Positions 52,394 through 60,676 of a DNA stretch of 64,000 bases are shown here, in pieces. This stretch comes from Kroppenstedtia sanguinis (lineage in GTDB: Bacteria; Bacillota; Bacilli; Thermoactinomycetales; DSM-45169). The DNA is taken from contig NZ_JBNPXF010000019.1 in assembly GCF_050433445.1 (NCBI RefSeq), forward strand, positions 1-64,000, in the 5' to 3' direction. A program made the position numbers and the translations under genes. Below the pieces are notes generated by a model, which searched no databases, was not told the DNA's origin, and saw only the letters and a list, made by a program, of their open reading frames with translations. Every line of letters starts with the position of its first letter. The stretch's first letter is position 1.

Positions 52394-52637
52394 CAGGGCT
52401 GTTGATGAACCCTAAAGTGGAAGATGGGAACAAAACAATCCTTTCCCTCTATTGCCCCCATCGCAAAGGGGGCGGGGAGGATGGGACGGCTAGGATCTCT
52501 TGTAAAGAGCGCATAGCGAGACCCGGGAGCGGAAAGCGACCCTGGCGAGACTTGTGCCCTATGGGTGCAAAGGCTTTTCACCCTCCCACCATCCCGACCT
52601 GATTTCCTGCCTAAAATAGGCCGAATCAACACGCCTG
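52394..52637 (+). repeat. Interspersed repeat, copy D (244 bp)
   Basis: Left end CAGGGCTGTTGATGAACC, right end GCCGAATCAACACGCCTG. It contains the variable module from about 52511 to 52566 (GCGAGACCCGGGAGCGG ... GGGTGC). It lies upstream of the ABC operon and downstream of no other gene on the plus strand. Confidence 0.9.
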
Positions 52638-52852
52638 ACACGATTTAAGGATTCGGTGGATCCTCCCCTTGACCTGCCCCATCGACCACTATAAAATATA
52701 TCAACATTCTGAACAATGGGGTGCTACTTTTGGAACGTGAGAGAGACAGCTACAATCTTACCCAGACCGTAAAGGCCTCAGCCGCCCGACCCGCCCGACC
52801 TTACCACTCAACCCCGTTCCCTGCGAGGCGACACCTCCTTTCGCTACTCTTT
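52638..52852 (+). other. Intergenic stretch with promoter-like site and tiny frame
   Basis: TTGACC (52669-52674) is followed by ACTATAAAAT at a suitable distance for a sigma-A promoter (15-17 nt). A 42-codon TTG-started frame (about 52730-52855) reads through to the YfbR terminator, with only GGGGTG as a ribosome site. Nothing else is seen. Confidence 0.3.
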
Positions 52853-52880
52853 TAAAAAACGGACCCCGCAGGTCCGTTTT
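52853..52880 (-). terminator. Terminator after the YfbR-like gene
   Basis: The minus strand reads ACGGACC-TGCGGGG-TCCGT with TTTTTT following. It lies next to the stop at 52886. Confidence 0.9.
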
Positions 52881-52885
52881 CCCAT

Positions 52886-53473
52886 CTACTCTTCCGATAA
52901 CTCATCCAGGGTTTTAGTGAATCCGGGGGCGAAGTGTTCCAGGAAGTAGTCGATTTCCGGCATTTGCAGCTTGTCCATCCGCTCCTTCAGCTCATCCCGG
53001 GCCACGACGAACTCCCGGTTTCCAGCGGAAATCTCTGTCAGGCACTTCAGATAGCCATCCAGGAGATCGGCCCCTTTCACCCAGCGGATTAATTCAGGTT
53101 CCTCACCGTGGATCAAGGGTCGGTAATGATCCTTCAGCTCCGCTGGCACCATATCGAAGAGACGATCCGCCGCCAAGGATTCCAACTCCCGAAATCCTTT
53201 GAGAATCCGGGGATTGTGATGTTTTACGGGACCGGGAATGTCCCCGGTGATCACCTCGGTAACATCGTGAAAGAGAGCGAGGGTGACCGCCCGTTCCACC
53301 GGGACTTTTTTTCCGTGGATTTCTGTGGCGATCGTGCATAAGGCATGGGTCAATACCGCCACATGATAACTGTGTTCCGCCACATTTTCTGGCATCACAG
53401 TGCGCATCAGATTCCAGCGTTGGATCAGACGGAGACGAAACAATTGAGCGAAAAAGGGATTCAAAGCTTCCAC
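52886..53473 (-). CDS. YfbR-like HD-domain 5'-deoxynucleotidase
   Basis: The 195-aa HD hydrolase has NVAEHSYHVAVLTHAL, LALFHDVTEVITGDIPGPVK and VKGADLLDGYLKC, giving the H...HD...D metal site. The E(V/I)xTGD(I/M)P stretch is typical of YfbR, which dephosphorylates dNMPs. The length fits. It starts 7 bp after the stop of the O-antigen-ligase-like gene. Confidence 0.92.
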   Translation of the reverse strand: MEALNPFFAQLFRLRLIQRWNLMRTVMPENVAEHSYHVAVLTHALCTIATEIHGKKVPVERAVTLALFHDVTEVITGDIPGPVKHHNPRILKGFRELESLAADRLFDMVPAELKDHYRPLIHGEEPELIRWVKGADLLDGYLKCLTEISAGNREFVVARDELKERMDKLQMPEIDYFLEHFAPGFTKTLDELSEE

Positions 53474-53480
53474 CTCGGTC

Positions 53481-54767
53481 TCAAGAATCTATATTATCCA
53501 GGTTTCCCTTTCGCCATCGAGGTCCTCCGTCCCTTCCCACCTGAGCGGCAGGTCTTCCAAGACAACATTTTTCATATTGATCGTGAATCACAATCACGGC
53601 GATCATGAAGATCAAACCAATCTGAGGAACCAAGATCGGATAATCGTACATCCCATGACCCAGCAGAGCAAAAATGATCGAGATCAACACCCCTGCCAAC
53701 CGTTTCTCCTCTTTGGTTTTGGCGGATTTTCGCCAGCGGCGTGCCCGACTGGTGGTGACCACGATTAAGCTGAGGAATAACAACAGTCCGACCACTCCAA
53801 AATCCGTGGCCATTCCCAGAAAAACATTGTGAGCATGGAACAAATACCGACCCGTCAGCTGGTCAAACAGATAACTGAAGTGTAACGGGAGAACCCCTGT
53901 CAACCAATTTTCCGCAAATAAGCGAAAGGAGTTCTGCCAGACAAAAAAACGGACCTCTGCTGTTGCAAACAGAGTCTCCTCCCTCGGAATCAGCGTTTGA
54001 TTGGTATAGATCACCAACCCGATGGTCATCAATCCAAGGAACAGGAGGACGGTACGTTTCCGGTGACCAGTCATCCATACCTGGATCAGAAGCCCGATTA
54101 CCAGGCCCACCCAGGCTCCCCGGGAACCCGTACACCAAATAGCCAAACAAATCACCACAAAGGTTGCAAAGGCACCGATCTTTCGCCAGCGCCCCACCAG
54201 CACCGAAGAAGCATAGATGCTGAGCAAAGCCAGGCAGATCAGCATGGCCGCAGCCAAGTTGGAATTGGATGCGGTGCCAATGCTGCGGACCGATTCGGCT
54301 TGTTGCATCGGATAAAAACCCAATAGATAAAACAGGGTGGATTTTTCAGTTGGGATCCAATCCACACGTTGGAGAATAGTCACAACCACCGCATACAACC
54401 CAAAAAGCCAAAACTGGAGATAATGCTTCTGAAATTGGCGCCAGTCCCAATTCAGACCTTCTTTGATCCAAAGGGAAAGAAGATAATACAGACCGAACAA
54501 CAAAACCGGAATCAATCCGGCGGGGAGCCAGCCCAACAGGAGATACGGATTGAAAAACCAACTGATCGTAGACCAAACCATAAATCCGAGAAAAATCCGC
54601 TCCGGCCATCCGAAGACATTCCAATTCCCTTTGTATGTGAAAAGGATGACAACCCCCAGCAACAACAACACGACAGCTGGAAAAACCGGTGATATAATAA
54701 TAGTGATCAGTAGCAGTTGCATCCAGCGTTCATTTAAATTTCTCTCTTTATGCGAGCCCATATCCAC
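53481..54767 (-). CDS. O-antigen ligase/polymerase-like membrane protein
   Basis: The protein of about 428 aa has 10-12 membrane helices and the Wzy_C/RfaL pattern. TASNSNLAAAMLICLALL is followed by VICLAIWCTGSRGAWVGLVIG, and a large outer loop ends YLFHAHNVFLGMATDFGVVG with the conserved His. Such proteins join glycans to lipids or other carriers. A GTG at 54767 is chosen: AAAGGGAG lies 7 nt upstream and the promoter at 54808-54836 would start transcription inside the longer frame. A UgtP-like gene lies upstream. Confidence 0.85.
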   Translation of the reverse strand: MDMGSHKERNLNERWMQLLLITIIISPVFPAVVLLLLGVVILFTYKGNWNVFGWPERIFLGFMVWSTISWFFNPYLLLGWLPAGLIPVLLFGLYYLLSLWIKEGLNWDWRQFQKHYLQFWLFGLYAVVVTILQRVDWIPTEKSTLFYLLGFYPMQQAESVRSIGTASNSNLAAAMLICLALLSIYASSVLVGRWRKIGAFATFVVICLAIWCTGSRGAWVGLVIGLLIQVWMTGHRKRTVLLFLGLMTIGLVIYTNQTLIPREETLFATAEVRFFVWQNSFRLFAENWLTGVLPLHFSYLFDQLTGRYLFHAHNVFLGMATDFGVVGLLLFLSLIVVTTSRARRWRKSAKTKEEKRLAGVLISIIFALLGHGMYDYPILVPQIGLIFMIAVIVIHDQYEKCCLGRPAAQVGRDGGPRWRKGNLDNIDS

Positions 54768-54807
54768 AAAAAGACTCCCTTTATCCCAAAATTGCATTAC
54801 CCTCAGC

Positions 54808-54836
54808 ATTATATCCATCCACTGGGAAAAGAACAA
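54808..54836 (-). promoter_or_regulatory. Promoter of the O-antigen-ligase-like gene
   Basis: On the minus strand TTGTTC (54836-54831) and TATAAT (54813-54808) are separated by 17 nt. Its place excludes the longest reading frame as the translated one. Confidence 0.65.
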
Positions 54837-54871
54837 GATATAGAAAAAATAAGAAACTCGGGGGTATGACA

Positions 54872-56050
54872 TTAGGGAGCCATAAGATTGAGCACGGCTT
54901 CAATACTGTGGGAGGGATCGATGTTTTGCCTCCATTCCAACATTCGCTCCCGGAGTTGATCAAAACAAGGGTCACCCGACAACAACTTTTCGAACCAGAT
55001 GTTTAGTTCCTCATCATTCGCCACCACTTCCGCCAATCCCTGCTCTTCCATAAACCGGGCATTTCTTTCTTCATGTCCCGGAATGGAGCCATAGATGAGC
55101 AACGGCTTTCCCTTGGCGATGGTTTCCGAGCAAGTCATGCCTCCCGGCTTGGACACGATCAGATCGGCAGCCTCCATCAATTCGGGCATCTGATCGGTAA
55201 ACCCCTCGATCCGGATTTGGGGATGTTGAAGTTCGGGGTCCCTCTCCAGACTTTCTTTCAACCGGCGATTGTGACCGGTACAAACCAGAATCTGCATGAA
55301 GTCTTTCCACTTCGCCGCCACCTTAACCAGTCGATCGGTCTGCCCGATCCCCATACCGCCTCCTAGAATCAGAAGGGTGGGCAACTGGCTGAGCCCCAGC
55401 TGGTCTCGGGTTGCTTCCTGGGTCTGCTCCACCCAAAACCGGGAATCCGTCGGAATCCCCGTTGCAAAAATCTTTCCCGGTTCCACCCCCATCTGAGCCA
55501 GTTGCTCCTTCACCCCGACATGCGGCACCAGGTAACGGTCCACTTCCCCTTGAACCCACGAACCGTGTGCGGAAAAATCCGTGATCAGGGTGCAAAGGGT
55601 GACCGGATCGCCTTTCCTTTTCAGCCGGGCGATTCCCGAAGTGGAAAAGGGGTGTGTCGAGATCACTAAATCCGGCCGCTCTTTTCGAATATAATCGGAC
55701 AAGCGGGGATACAGGGTCTGATACAGGAGCCACTGCGTCCATTTCGGGAAAGCACGGGAATGGTGGCGTCCATAAATGATTTTCCAAAGGGATGGTGCTT
55801 GCTTTAGCATGGACAGATAGGAATAGAGCATTACCTTGCTGATTCGAGGGCGCAACTCACATCCCAGTTCCACCACCCTGACCTCCACTCCCGGGGTTGA
55901 CCGCCGAATCCCTTTGGCCAAGGCTTCTGCGGCTTTCGTATGTCCTGAACCAAAATTCTCCGATACGATCAGGACTTTTTTTCCGTCGGGCCACACCTCT
56001 TTTTCACTCTGAAAAAGAGTGGGACCAGCCCAGGTCCTTCGGTCGATCAT
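54872..56050 (-). CDS. UgtP/MGDG-synthase-type glycosyltransferase
   Basis: The 392-aa GT-B enzyme begins KVLIVSENFGSGHTKAAEAL (the G-x-GH motif of the MGDG synthase N-domain). It has LCTLITDFSAHGSWVQ, LLILGGGMGIGQTDRLVKV and the nucleotide-sugar site DLIVSKPGGMTCSETIAKG. UgtP-type enzymes add glucose or galactose to diacylglycerol to make glycolipids. The acceptor is inferred. GGTGG precedes the ATG. It lies upstream of the O-antigen-ligase-like gene, which suggests an envelope glycan/glycolipid task. Confidence 0.93.
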   Translation of the reverse strand: MIDRRTWAGPTLFQSEKEVWPDGKKVLIVSENFGSGHTKAAEALAKGIRRSTPGVEVRVVELGCELRPRISKVMLYSYLSMLKQAPSLWKIIYGRHHSRAFPKWTQWLLYQTLYPRLSDYIRKERPDLVISTHPFSTSGIARLKRKGDPVTLCTLITDFSAHGSWVQGEVDRYLVPHVGVKEQLAQMGVEPGKIFATGIPTDSRFWVEQTQEATRDQLGLSQLPTLLILGGGMGIGQTDRLVKVAAKWKDFMQILVCTGHNRRLKESLERDPELQHPQIRIEGFTDQMPELMEAADLIVSKPGGMTCSETIAKGKPLLIYGSIPGHEERNARFMEEQGLAEVVANDEELNIWFEKLLSGDPCFDQLRERMLEWRQNIDPSHSIEAVLNLMAP

Positions 56051-56314
56051 ACCCGTTCCACCTTTCCCCGCCCCGGACCGATGACCGGTGTTTGGGCTGG
56101 AATCACCTACGTTTACCGTCCGTCTTCATAGGAATTGCTCCTTATTATAACACAGTCACCTATCGGAAAAATCAACGGCTCTCTTCACTGCGCTGGACCA
56201 TCAAAAAAGACAGGCTCAGATCCGCCTGTCTTCACGTCACCATCATTAAAACGCGTTTTTATCTTCAGGTGTTTCCCCCGCCGCAGCCAGGAAAAGCTTT
56301 TTCTCACCCTGCCT

Positions 56315-57340
56315 TTAATTTCCTCCCAAAAATCGGGCCATTCCCTGGACGGCTTCCCCCGCATCCGGTCCCTCAGCTGTCACTGTGATTTCTGTTCCAG
56401 GTAAACGACGGATGAGGACCATCCGGCCCCAATCCTTTCCATTGTACTCTTTGTCCCCCCGCCGAAGGGTAAGCTTAGATGAATACTTCTTCGCCTGGTT
56501 CACAATCTCCAGGGCAGTGAAGTAACGATGTAGCTTCACCGTTTTCTCATGATTTACACCTTCCTGCCCTCCGTCATCTGGAGAAGTTCCCGGACCGGGG
56601 GAGGGTCGATCAGCTGGGGGGTCACCCACTTCGGGAGAATCCGTCGGGCTTTCGTCTTCCCCTTTCTTCCCATCCTCTCCCGCCTCCGGATCCTCTTCTT
56701 CTTTTCCTTTGGAGGGATCCGAGGAGTCTTCATCCTTCTCTTTCTCCAACTCATCGGAGAGAATCCCGTTGATTTTTTCCTCCGCTTCAGATGAGCTCAT
56801 GGAAGAAAAACCACTGCGCAAATCGATCCAGATCCCACCTTCGGGCCGTGCCAGCGAGGCTTCTTTCAGCGTATCCAACTCCAGGGAAGGCATGGCAGCC
56901 CCTTCCGCTTCCATGCCTTCGACACGTAGATACACATCGTGAAGGACGATGGAGGGCATCAGGGAGTCCAGTTGCAAGGGTTTTTCAAAACGGATAAAAT
57001 CGTCTGCTTTGATTTTAAACCCAATCGCGTTGGCCTTCAGCGACAATCCCTGAATGGTCACGGTCCCCGAATCCTCCATGCGCACCCCCCAACTTCCCTG
57101 ACCCGAGGAGTAGGATCCGCCCATTCGCATGCCGGATATTTGGGATTGATCGATATCCATCTTCAACACCAATCCCTGATGACCGGACCCCAGTCCCAGC
57201 AGCATCCCTTTGGACTCGATCCGATCCGCACGGATCACCAATTCCTCCGATGCTTTCCCAGCGGCGGACACGGAAGGCACAGAGACCATGAGGAGGGATA
57301 AGATCAAACCCAACACAACATAAGATTTTCCTTTTTTCAA
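56315..57340 (-). CDS. Secreted protein with C-terminal HPr-like domain
   Basis: The protein of about 341 aa has a signal peptide (KKGKSYVVLGLILSLLMV...SVSAA). A beta-rich region follows (residues about 30-165; VIRADRIESKG, VTIQGLSLKANAIGFKI) that loosely resembles the 180-aa DUF6230-type neighbour. Next is an acidic Pro/Ser linker of about 70 residues. The last about 75 residues align without gaps with HPr: AKKYSSKLTL and LPGTEITVTAEGPDAGEAV against ASKYDADVNL and AKGAEITISASGADENDAL. His15 of HPr falls on an Arg and Ser46 on an Asp, so it cannot be a classical phosphocarrier. The signal peptide puts it outside the cell. TTG start with GGGAGGGGG upstream. Confidence 0.75.
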   Translation of the reverse strand: MKKGKSYVVLGLILSLLMVSVPSVSAAGKASEELVIRADRIESKGMLLGLGSGHQGLVLKMDIDQSQISGMRMGGSYSSGQGSWGVRMEDSGTVTIQGLSLKANAIGFKIKADDFIRFEKPLQLDSLMPSIVLHDVYLRVEGMEAEGAAMPSLELDTLKEASLARPEGGIWIDLRSGFSSMSSSEAEEKINGILSDELEKEKDEDSSDPSKGKEEEDPEAGEDGKKGEDESPTDSPEVGDPPADRPSPGPGTSPDDGGQEGVNHEKTVKLHRYFTALEIVNQAKKYSSKLTLRRGDKEYNGKDWGRMVLIRRLPGTEITVTAEGPDAGEAVQGMARFLGGN

Positions 57341-57421
57341 CAGCGTTCCCCCTCCCGCGTACCGCAGATCCCCTGTTCTGGGAACGGGAAACCACGTTTT
57401 TTCCTGAGAAAACAACTTCCA

Positions 57422-57886
57422 TCATCCCGTGGCAGACTCTCCGATCGACGTTTTTTCCTCTACAAAATCCCCCTCTATCCGAACCTGACCCTTCTCTTTC
57501 TTCTGATCCCAGGCTATACACAGACACCCGCCTACGATTCCCAGCAACATCCCGATCACCAGGCCACCCAGGGCTCCCATCAGGGAGAGAATCGAGAGGA
57601 GGATCCCGAAGACTCCGAGCACGCGGACATACTGGGGCATAAACCAGCCGATAAGACCACAGGTAAGCAACAGACCCCCAAACAGGATTCCAGTGAAGGC
57701 GAAGTTACCCGGAACAAAGGTGAGCCAGTATAATTGGACCGGTATATATAAGGTCAACAGCCCGGAGAGTATAAGCAATGTCAGTCCCGCCCGGGGCCGA
57801 CGCGCTGACCCTCTCTTGTCAGCGCTCCTCCCAGGCAGATCTGGCTCAGGCGACACCTCTTGATTCGTCACAGCCGACTCACCCAT
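57422..57886 (-). CDS. DUF6114-like four-helix membrane protein
   Basis: The 154-aa protein has a Pro/Arg-rich cytoplasmic start and four helices (GLTLLILSGLLTLYIPVQLY, GILFGGLLLTCGLIGWFM, VRVLGVFGILLSILSLMGAL, LVIGMLLGIVGGCLCIAW). A charged tail ends it. This plan, next to a DUF6230-type gene, is that of DUF6114 proteins known to me mainly from streptomycetes. No reaction is known. AAGGAG lies 9 nt before the ATG. It is the middle gene of a three-gene unit. Confidence 0.75.
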   Translation of the reverse strand: MGESAVTNQEVSPEPDLPGRSADKRGSARRPRAGLTLLILSGLLTLYIPVQLYWLTFVPGNFAFTGILFGGLLLTCGLIGWFMPQYVRVLGVFGILLSILSLMGALGGLVIGMLLGIVGGCLCIAWDQKKEKGQVRIEGDFVEEKTSIGESATG

Positions 57887-57908
57887 ACCGAATCACTCCT
57901 TCCTCAGA

Positions 57909-58451
57909 TCACTTGATTTTGTGCAACTCCAGTTTCATTCCCGGAAGGGAAATGCTGTCATTGTAGAGGTAATGTCCCCGGATTTTGGGTTTCTTCAATA
58001 CCAAAACCGGCGCATTCATCTCAAATTTCCGCCGAAAATCATTGGAGTAATTGTCTTTGATGGTCAACTTTTTGAAATTGTGATCCGCTGCGATCCGACT
58101 CATATCCAGCACCATTCCGTTAGATGTGACTTCTCCGGAAGCCGTGATCATAATCCGAAATTTAGTTCCCCCCGGCACATTGACATCTTTGAACAGTTTC
58201 AACCCCTTGATTTTGGCATCCATCTGAGTGGCCACTTGGGGAACCGACTTTTTGTCGCTGGTATCCCCCACATGGGGGAAGAGTTTAAACTTCGTGATAT
58301 CGATCTGCTCCGCCTCAATCGTGAATCCCCCGACGCCGGCTATAGGCACAGCCATCGCCACTCCGCCTGCATAGATACCGGAGACCACAGCTATCAGGAG
58401 CGCCAGCGAAATCGTCAAGCTGGACCAAAATATCTTCCCACGATACTTCAT
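57909..58451 (-). CDS. DUF6230-like exported protein
   Basis: The 180-aa protein has an N-terminal helix (SLTISLALLIAVVSGIYAGG) that anchors or exports it. A beta-rich domain follows: GGFTIEAEQIDITKFKLFPH, MDAKIKGLKLFKDV, FRIMITASGEVTSNGMVLDM, ISLPGMKLELHKIK. This fits DUF6230. It is the first gene of the unit that continues with the DUF6114-like and HPr-like genes. GGGGTGAG precedes the ATG. A perfect cre consensus lies 75-89 bp upstream of the start. Confidence 0.75.
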   Translation of the reverse strand: MKYRGKIFWSSLTISLALLIAVVSGIYAGGVAMAVPIAGVGGFTIEAEQIDITKFKLFPHVGDTSDKKSVPQVATQMDAKIKGLKLFKDVNVPGGTKFRIMITASGEVTSNGMVLDMSRIAADHNFKKLTIKDNYSNDFRRKFEMNAPVLVLKKPKIRGHYLYNDSISLPGMKLELHKIK

Positions 58452-58525
58452 CCGATCTCACCCCATCCTGTGGATTATTTTCATCTGACCAGTCAGCAGT
58501 ATCCAGCTGCCGGAAAACAGCTGCA

Positions 58526-58540
58526 AGAAAGCGCTTGCAA
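58526..58540 (-). promoter_or_regulatory. Predicted catabolite-responsive element (cre)
   Basis: The minus strand reads TTGCAAGCGCTTTCT, matching every fixed position of the Bacillus cre consensus WTGNAANCGNWNNCW. A weak promoter, TTGCAG N17 GATACT, lies just downstream and partly overlaps, so CcpA binding would repress the three-gene unit in rich sugar. Prediction only. Confidence 0.6.
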
Positions 58541-58747
58541 TTCAAGTTCTGGTCAGATCCCCGCCTTTTGGTGGTTATCGGAAATTGTATAATCATTCAA
58601 ACTCTTCAGCAACCCTCTTATTCAGGGAATGATGTTCCCCATAAACATAGGGGGTCCCTCTGAACTCATATCTTTTGATATACTTTATTCAAGACGAAAA
58701 AACACTCGGTCATCAAGTGAAAATATTCAAAGAAGAGGGCGGTTGGA

Positions 58748-59956
58748 ATGCAGATTCCGGCTTTTTTGACCACTCCTTTGATTCCACATCACGAATTGCA
58801 ACAATTGATGAATACGATCTACTCTGGCTACCCGGAAGCTCTGGCCAATTGGAAAGTGAAACTGTCCATCCTTCATGGCTCCGAAGAGGAGAAGCGCTCG
58901 ATCCATGAGCTGTTTCAATTTTTGATGCGGAACATCGGTATGCTCCCCTCCCAATCTGAGGAGTTTGAAAAAAAGTTCCTTCATTTACTCCGACGGCGGC
59001 GGGCTGTCTTGGACAACAGCCGAGTGATCCTCACCCTGGGGATCTTTGAAGAGATTATCATGGGGCTACTCTGGAAGGATCCACATCTCTCGGAGATCCA
59101 TACTTATTATCGTTGGCTCCATTCCTTGATACTCTTTTTGACTTTCTCCGTTTACCAAGAGGAATGTACAAAAAATACAGACTATTCGGGGGACGGTACG
59201 GTCCCGGATCCCGCCGGAAATCCAGATATCCATTCTATGCCTTCCCTGTGGCAGACGATTCTCCGTTTTGATGAATTGCTACTAACCTCCCGTTCCCTGG
59301 AAGAGTTGTTGACGGATTCGGTCCGATTTATCGTGGAAAATACCCAGTATCATCGAGGCGCCCTTTTTTGGTACTCCTCCGTCACCCGTACAGTGGAAGG
59401 AATCTACTCCTATCAGGTGGATCTCACTAAAGTGCGACAGGTGCGGGCATTGGAGTCCAACATTCCGGGAATCGCATGGGCCATCCGGGAGACCCGCCCT
59501 ATTTATCTGCAGGACGCCAAGCTTTTTTTTCCCCTTTATTATGTAAAGCAATTTCGGCTGACTTCTTTACTCGCCTGCACTTTGTACGGAGAAAACAAGC
59601 AACCCGCGGGTTTTCTCCTGCTGGATCAAGACGGAGAGCCCTTCGATCATCCAGATGCCAAAGGACTCCGTCTGCTGGAGTTTTTAATCGCCCGCGTCTC
59701 TATGGTTCTACGGGTGAAATTGTATGAGAGCACTCCCTTATCCCCACGACCTCCTGCTTCCAAATTGCTGACCCGCAGAGAGCAAGAACTCCTGCAGATG
59801 ATCGCTTACGGGTACTCCACCAAACACATCGGTGAGCTCCTCCATATCAGCGAGCATACTGCTGCAGAGTACGCCCAGACCACCCTGAAAAAACTGAATG
59901 CCAAAAACCGATCGGAGGCTGTAGCCAAAGGGTTTCGTCTCGGAATTATCCAGTAG
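58748..59956 (+). CDS. GAF-domain LuxR-family transcription regulator
   Basis: The 402-aa protein has a helical N-terminal part. A GAF-like sensor region covers residues about 175-315 (RSLEELLTDSVRFIVENTQY, IPGIAWAIRETRPIYLQDA, GFLLLDQDGEPF). A C-terminal LuxR helix-turn-helix follows (LTRREQELLQMIAYGYSTKH, IGELLHISEHTAAEYAQTTL). The ligand and targets are unknown. It is divergent from the DUF6230 unit, so it could control that unit; this is only suggested by position. The ribosome site (GAGGGCGG) is weak. Confidence 0.88.
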   Translation: MQIPAFLTTPLIPHHELQQLMNTIYSGYPEALANWKVKLSILHGSEEEKRSIHELFQFLMRNIGMLPSQSEEFEKKFLHLLRRRRAVLDNSRVILTLGIFEEIIMGLLWKDPHLSEIHTYYRWLHSLILFLTFSVYQEECTKNTDYSGDGTVPDPAGNPDIHSMPSLWQTILRFDELLLTSRSLEELLTDSVRFIVENTQYHRGALFWYSSVTRTVEGIYSYQVDLTKVRQVRALESNIPGIAWAIRETRPIYLQDAKLFFPLYYVKQFRLTSLLACTLYGENKQPAGFLLLDQDGEPFDHPDAKGLRLLEFLIARVSMVLRVKLYESTPLSPRPPASKLLTRREQELLQMIAYGYSTKHIGELLHISEHTAAEYAQTTLKKLNAKNRSEAVAKGFRLGIIQ

Positions 59957-60275
59957 GGGTTATACCCAGTTGAAGAACCGGTAAAAATAGAGAAAGAACC
60001 TGGGTTCCCAATAACTACCGAGAGGAAAGCTTGGCTCCACCTTGACGCACCCCATCCTGAAATACTATAATTCTACAAAAGAAAAATGAAGTGGAAAAAT
60101 AAAAAACTTCATTCAAAAAATCTTCAGTCAAGTCTGGTCCGGAGAGGAATCATGAACCATCGTCCTTTCCCGCCCCTCCCATAGGAGGGCAAGTGAACTC
60201 CTTTCACCCCAACAACCATGTCAATGGTCCAGTTCGGCGAGCTCGCCGACATCCATCCAAAGGTGGTGTATAACC
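59957..60275 (+). other. Intergenic region with a strong promoter
   Basis: About 320 bp without a called gene. TTGACG (60042-60047) and TATAAT (60066-60071) with an 18-nt spacer make a convincing promoter for the IDEAL-domain gene, giving a leader near 200 nt. The leader holds several inverted GC-rich stretches but no recognised riboswitch. Confidence 0.55.
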
Positions 60276-60617
60276 ATGACGACCCTCCTTCATTCAAATA
60301 TGCAGGTCGGAGACTGGGTAAGAGGAAAAACGAACGAAGATGAATTGTTCCAAGGATATATTGAGTCCATCCAACTGAAAAAAGGAACGGTGAAAATCCG
60401 GGTGACCCAATCAGATCATCAGCAGATGATCGGTGAGCTCGCCGCTAGCACTCCGGATCGAATCCGGCTCTTGGAAGAGATGCCACCCGATCAGGAAGGT
60501 CATCTCCTCAACTTCATCGACCTCGCTCTGTCCACCAAGGACAGGAAATGGTTTATGGAATTAACCCACACCTTGGAACAAGTTCGCATCACGGAAAACA
60601 ATAAATTGGTTTCCTGA
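60276..60617 (+). CDS. IDEAL-domain protein
   Basis: The 113-aa cytoplasmic protein has a beta-rich first half (MQVGDWVRGKTNEDELFQGY, VKIRVTQSDHQQM). A C-terminal IDEAL-type helix pair ends it (LLNFIDLALSTKDRKWFMEL), the short motif found in small Firmicute proteins. Its role is unknown; such domains often mediate protein contacts. AGGTGG precedes the ATG. Terminated by the strong hairpin that follows. Confidence 0.7.
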   Translation: MTTLLHSNMQVGDWVRGKTNEDELFQGYIESIQLKKGTVKIRVTQSDHQQMIGELAASTPDRIRLLEEMPPDQEGHLLNFIDLALSTKDRKWFMELTHTLEQVRITENNKLVS

Positions 60618-60629
60618 CGGATATATATA

Positions 60630-60674
60630 AAAAGGGATCCCCGCCGCATGCAAGGCGAGGGATCCCTTTTTTAT
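60630..60674. terminator. Bidirectional terminator
   Basis: AAAGGGATCCC (60631-60641) pairs with GGGATCCCTTT (60659-60669), with an inner CGCC/GGCG stem and A/T runs on both sides. It serves the IDEAL gene (plus) and the ABC-F gene (minus). Confidence 0.92.
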
Positions 60675-60676
60675 AA

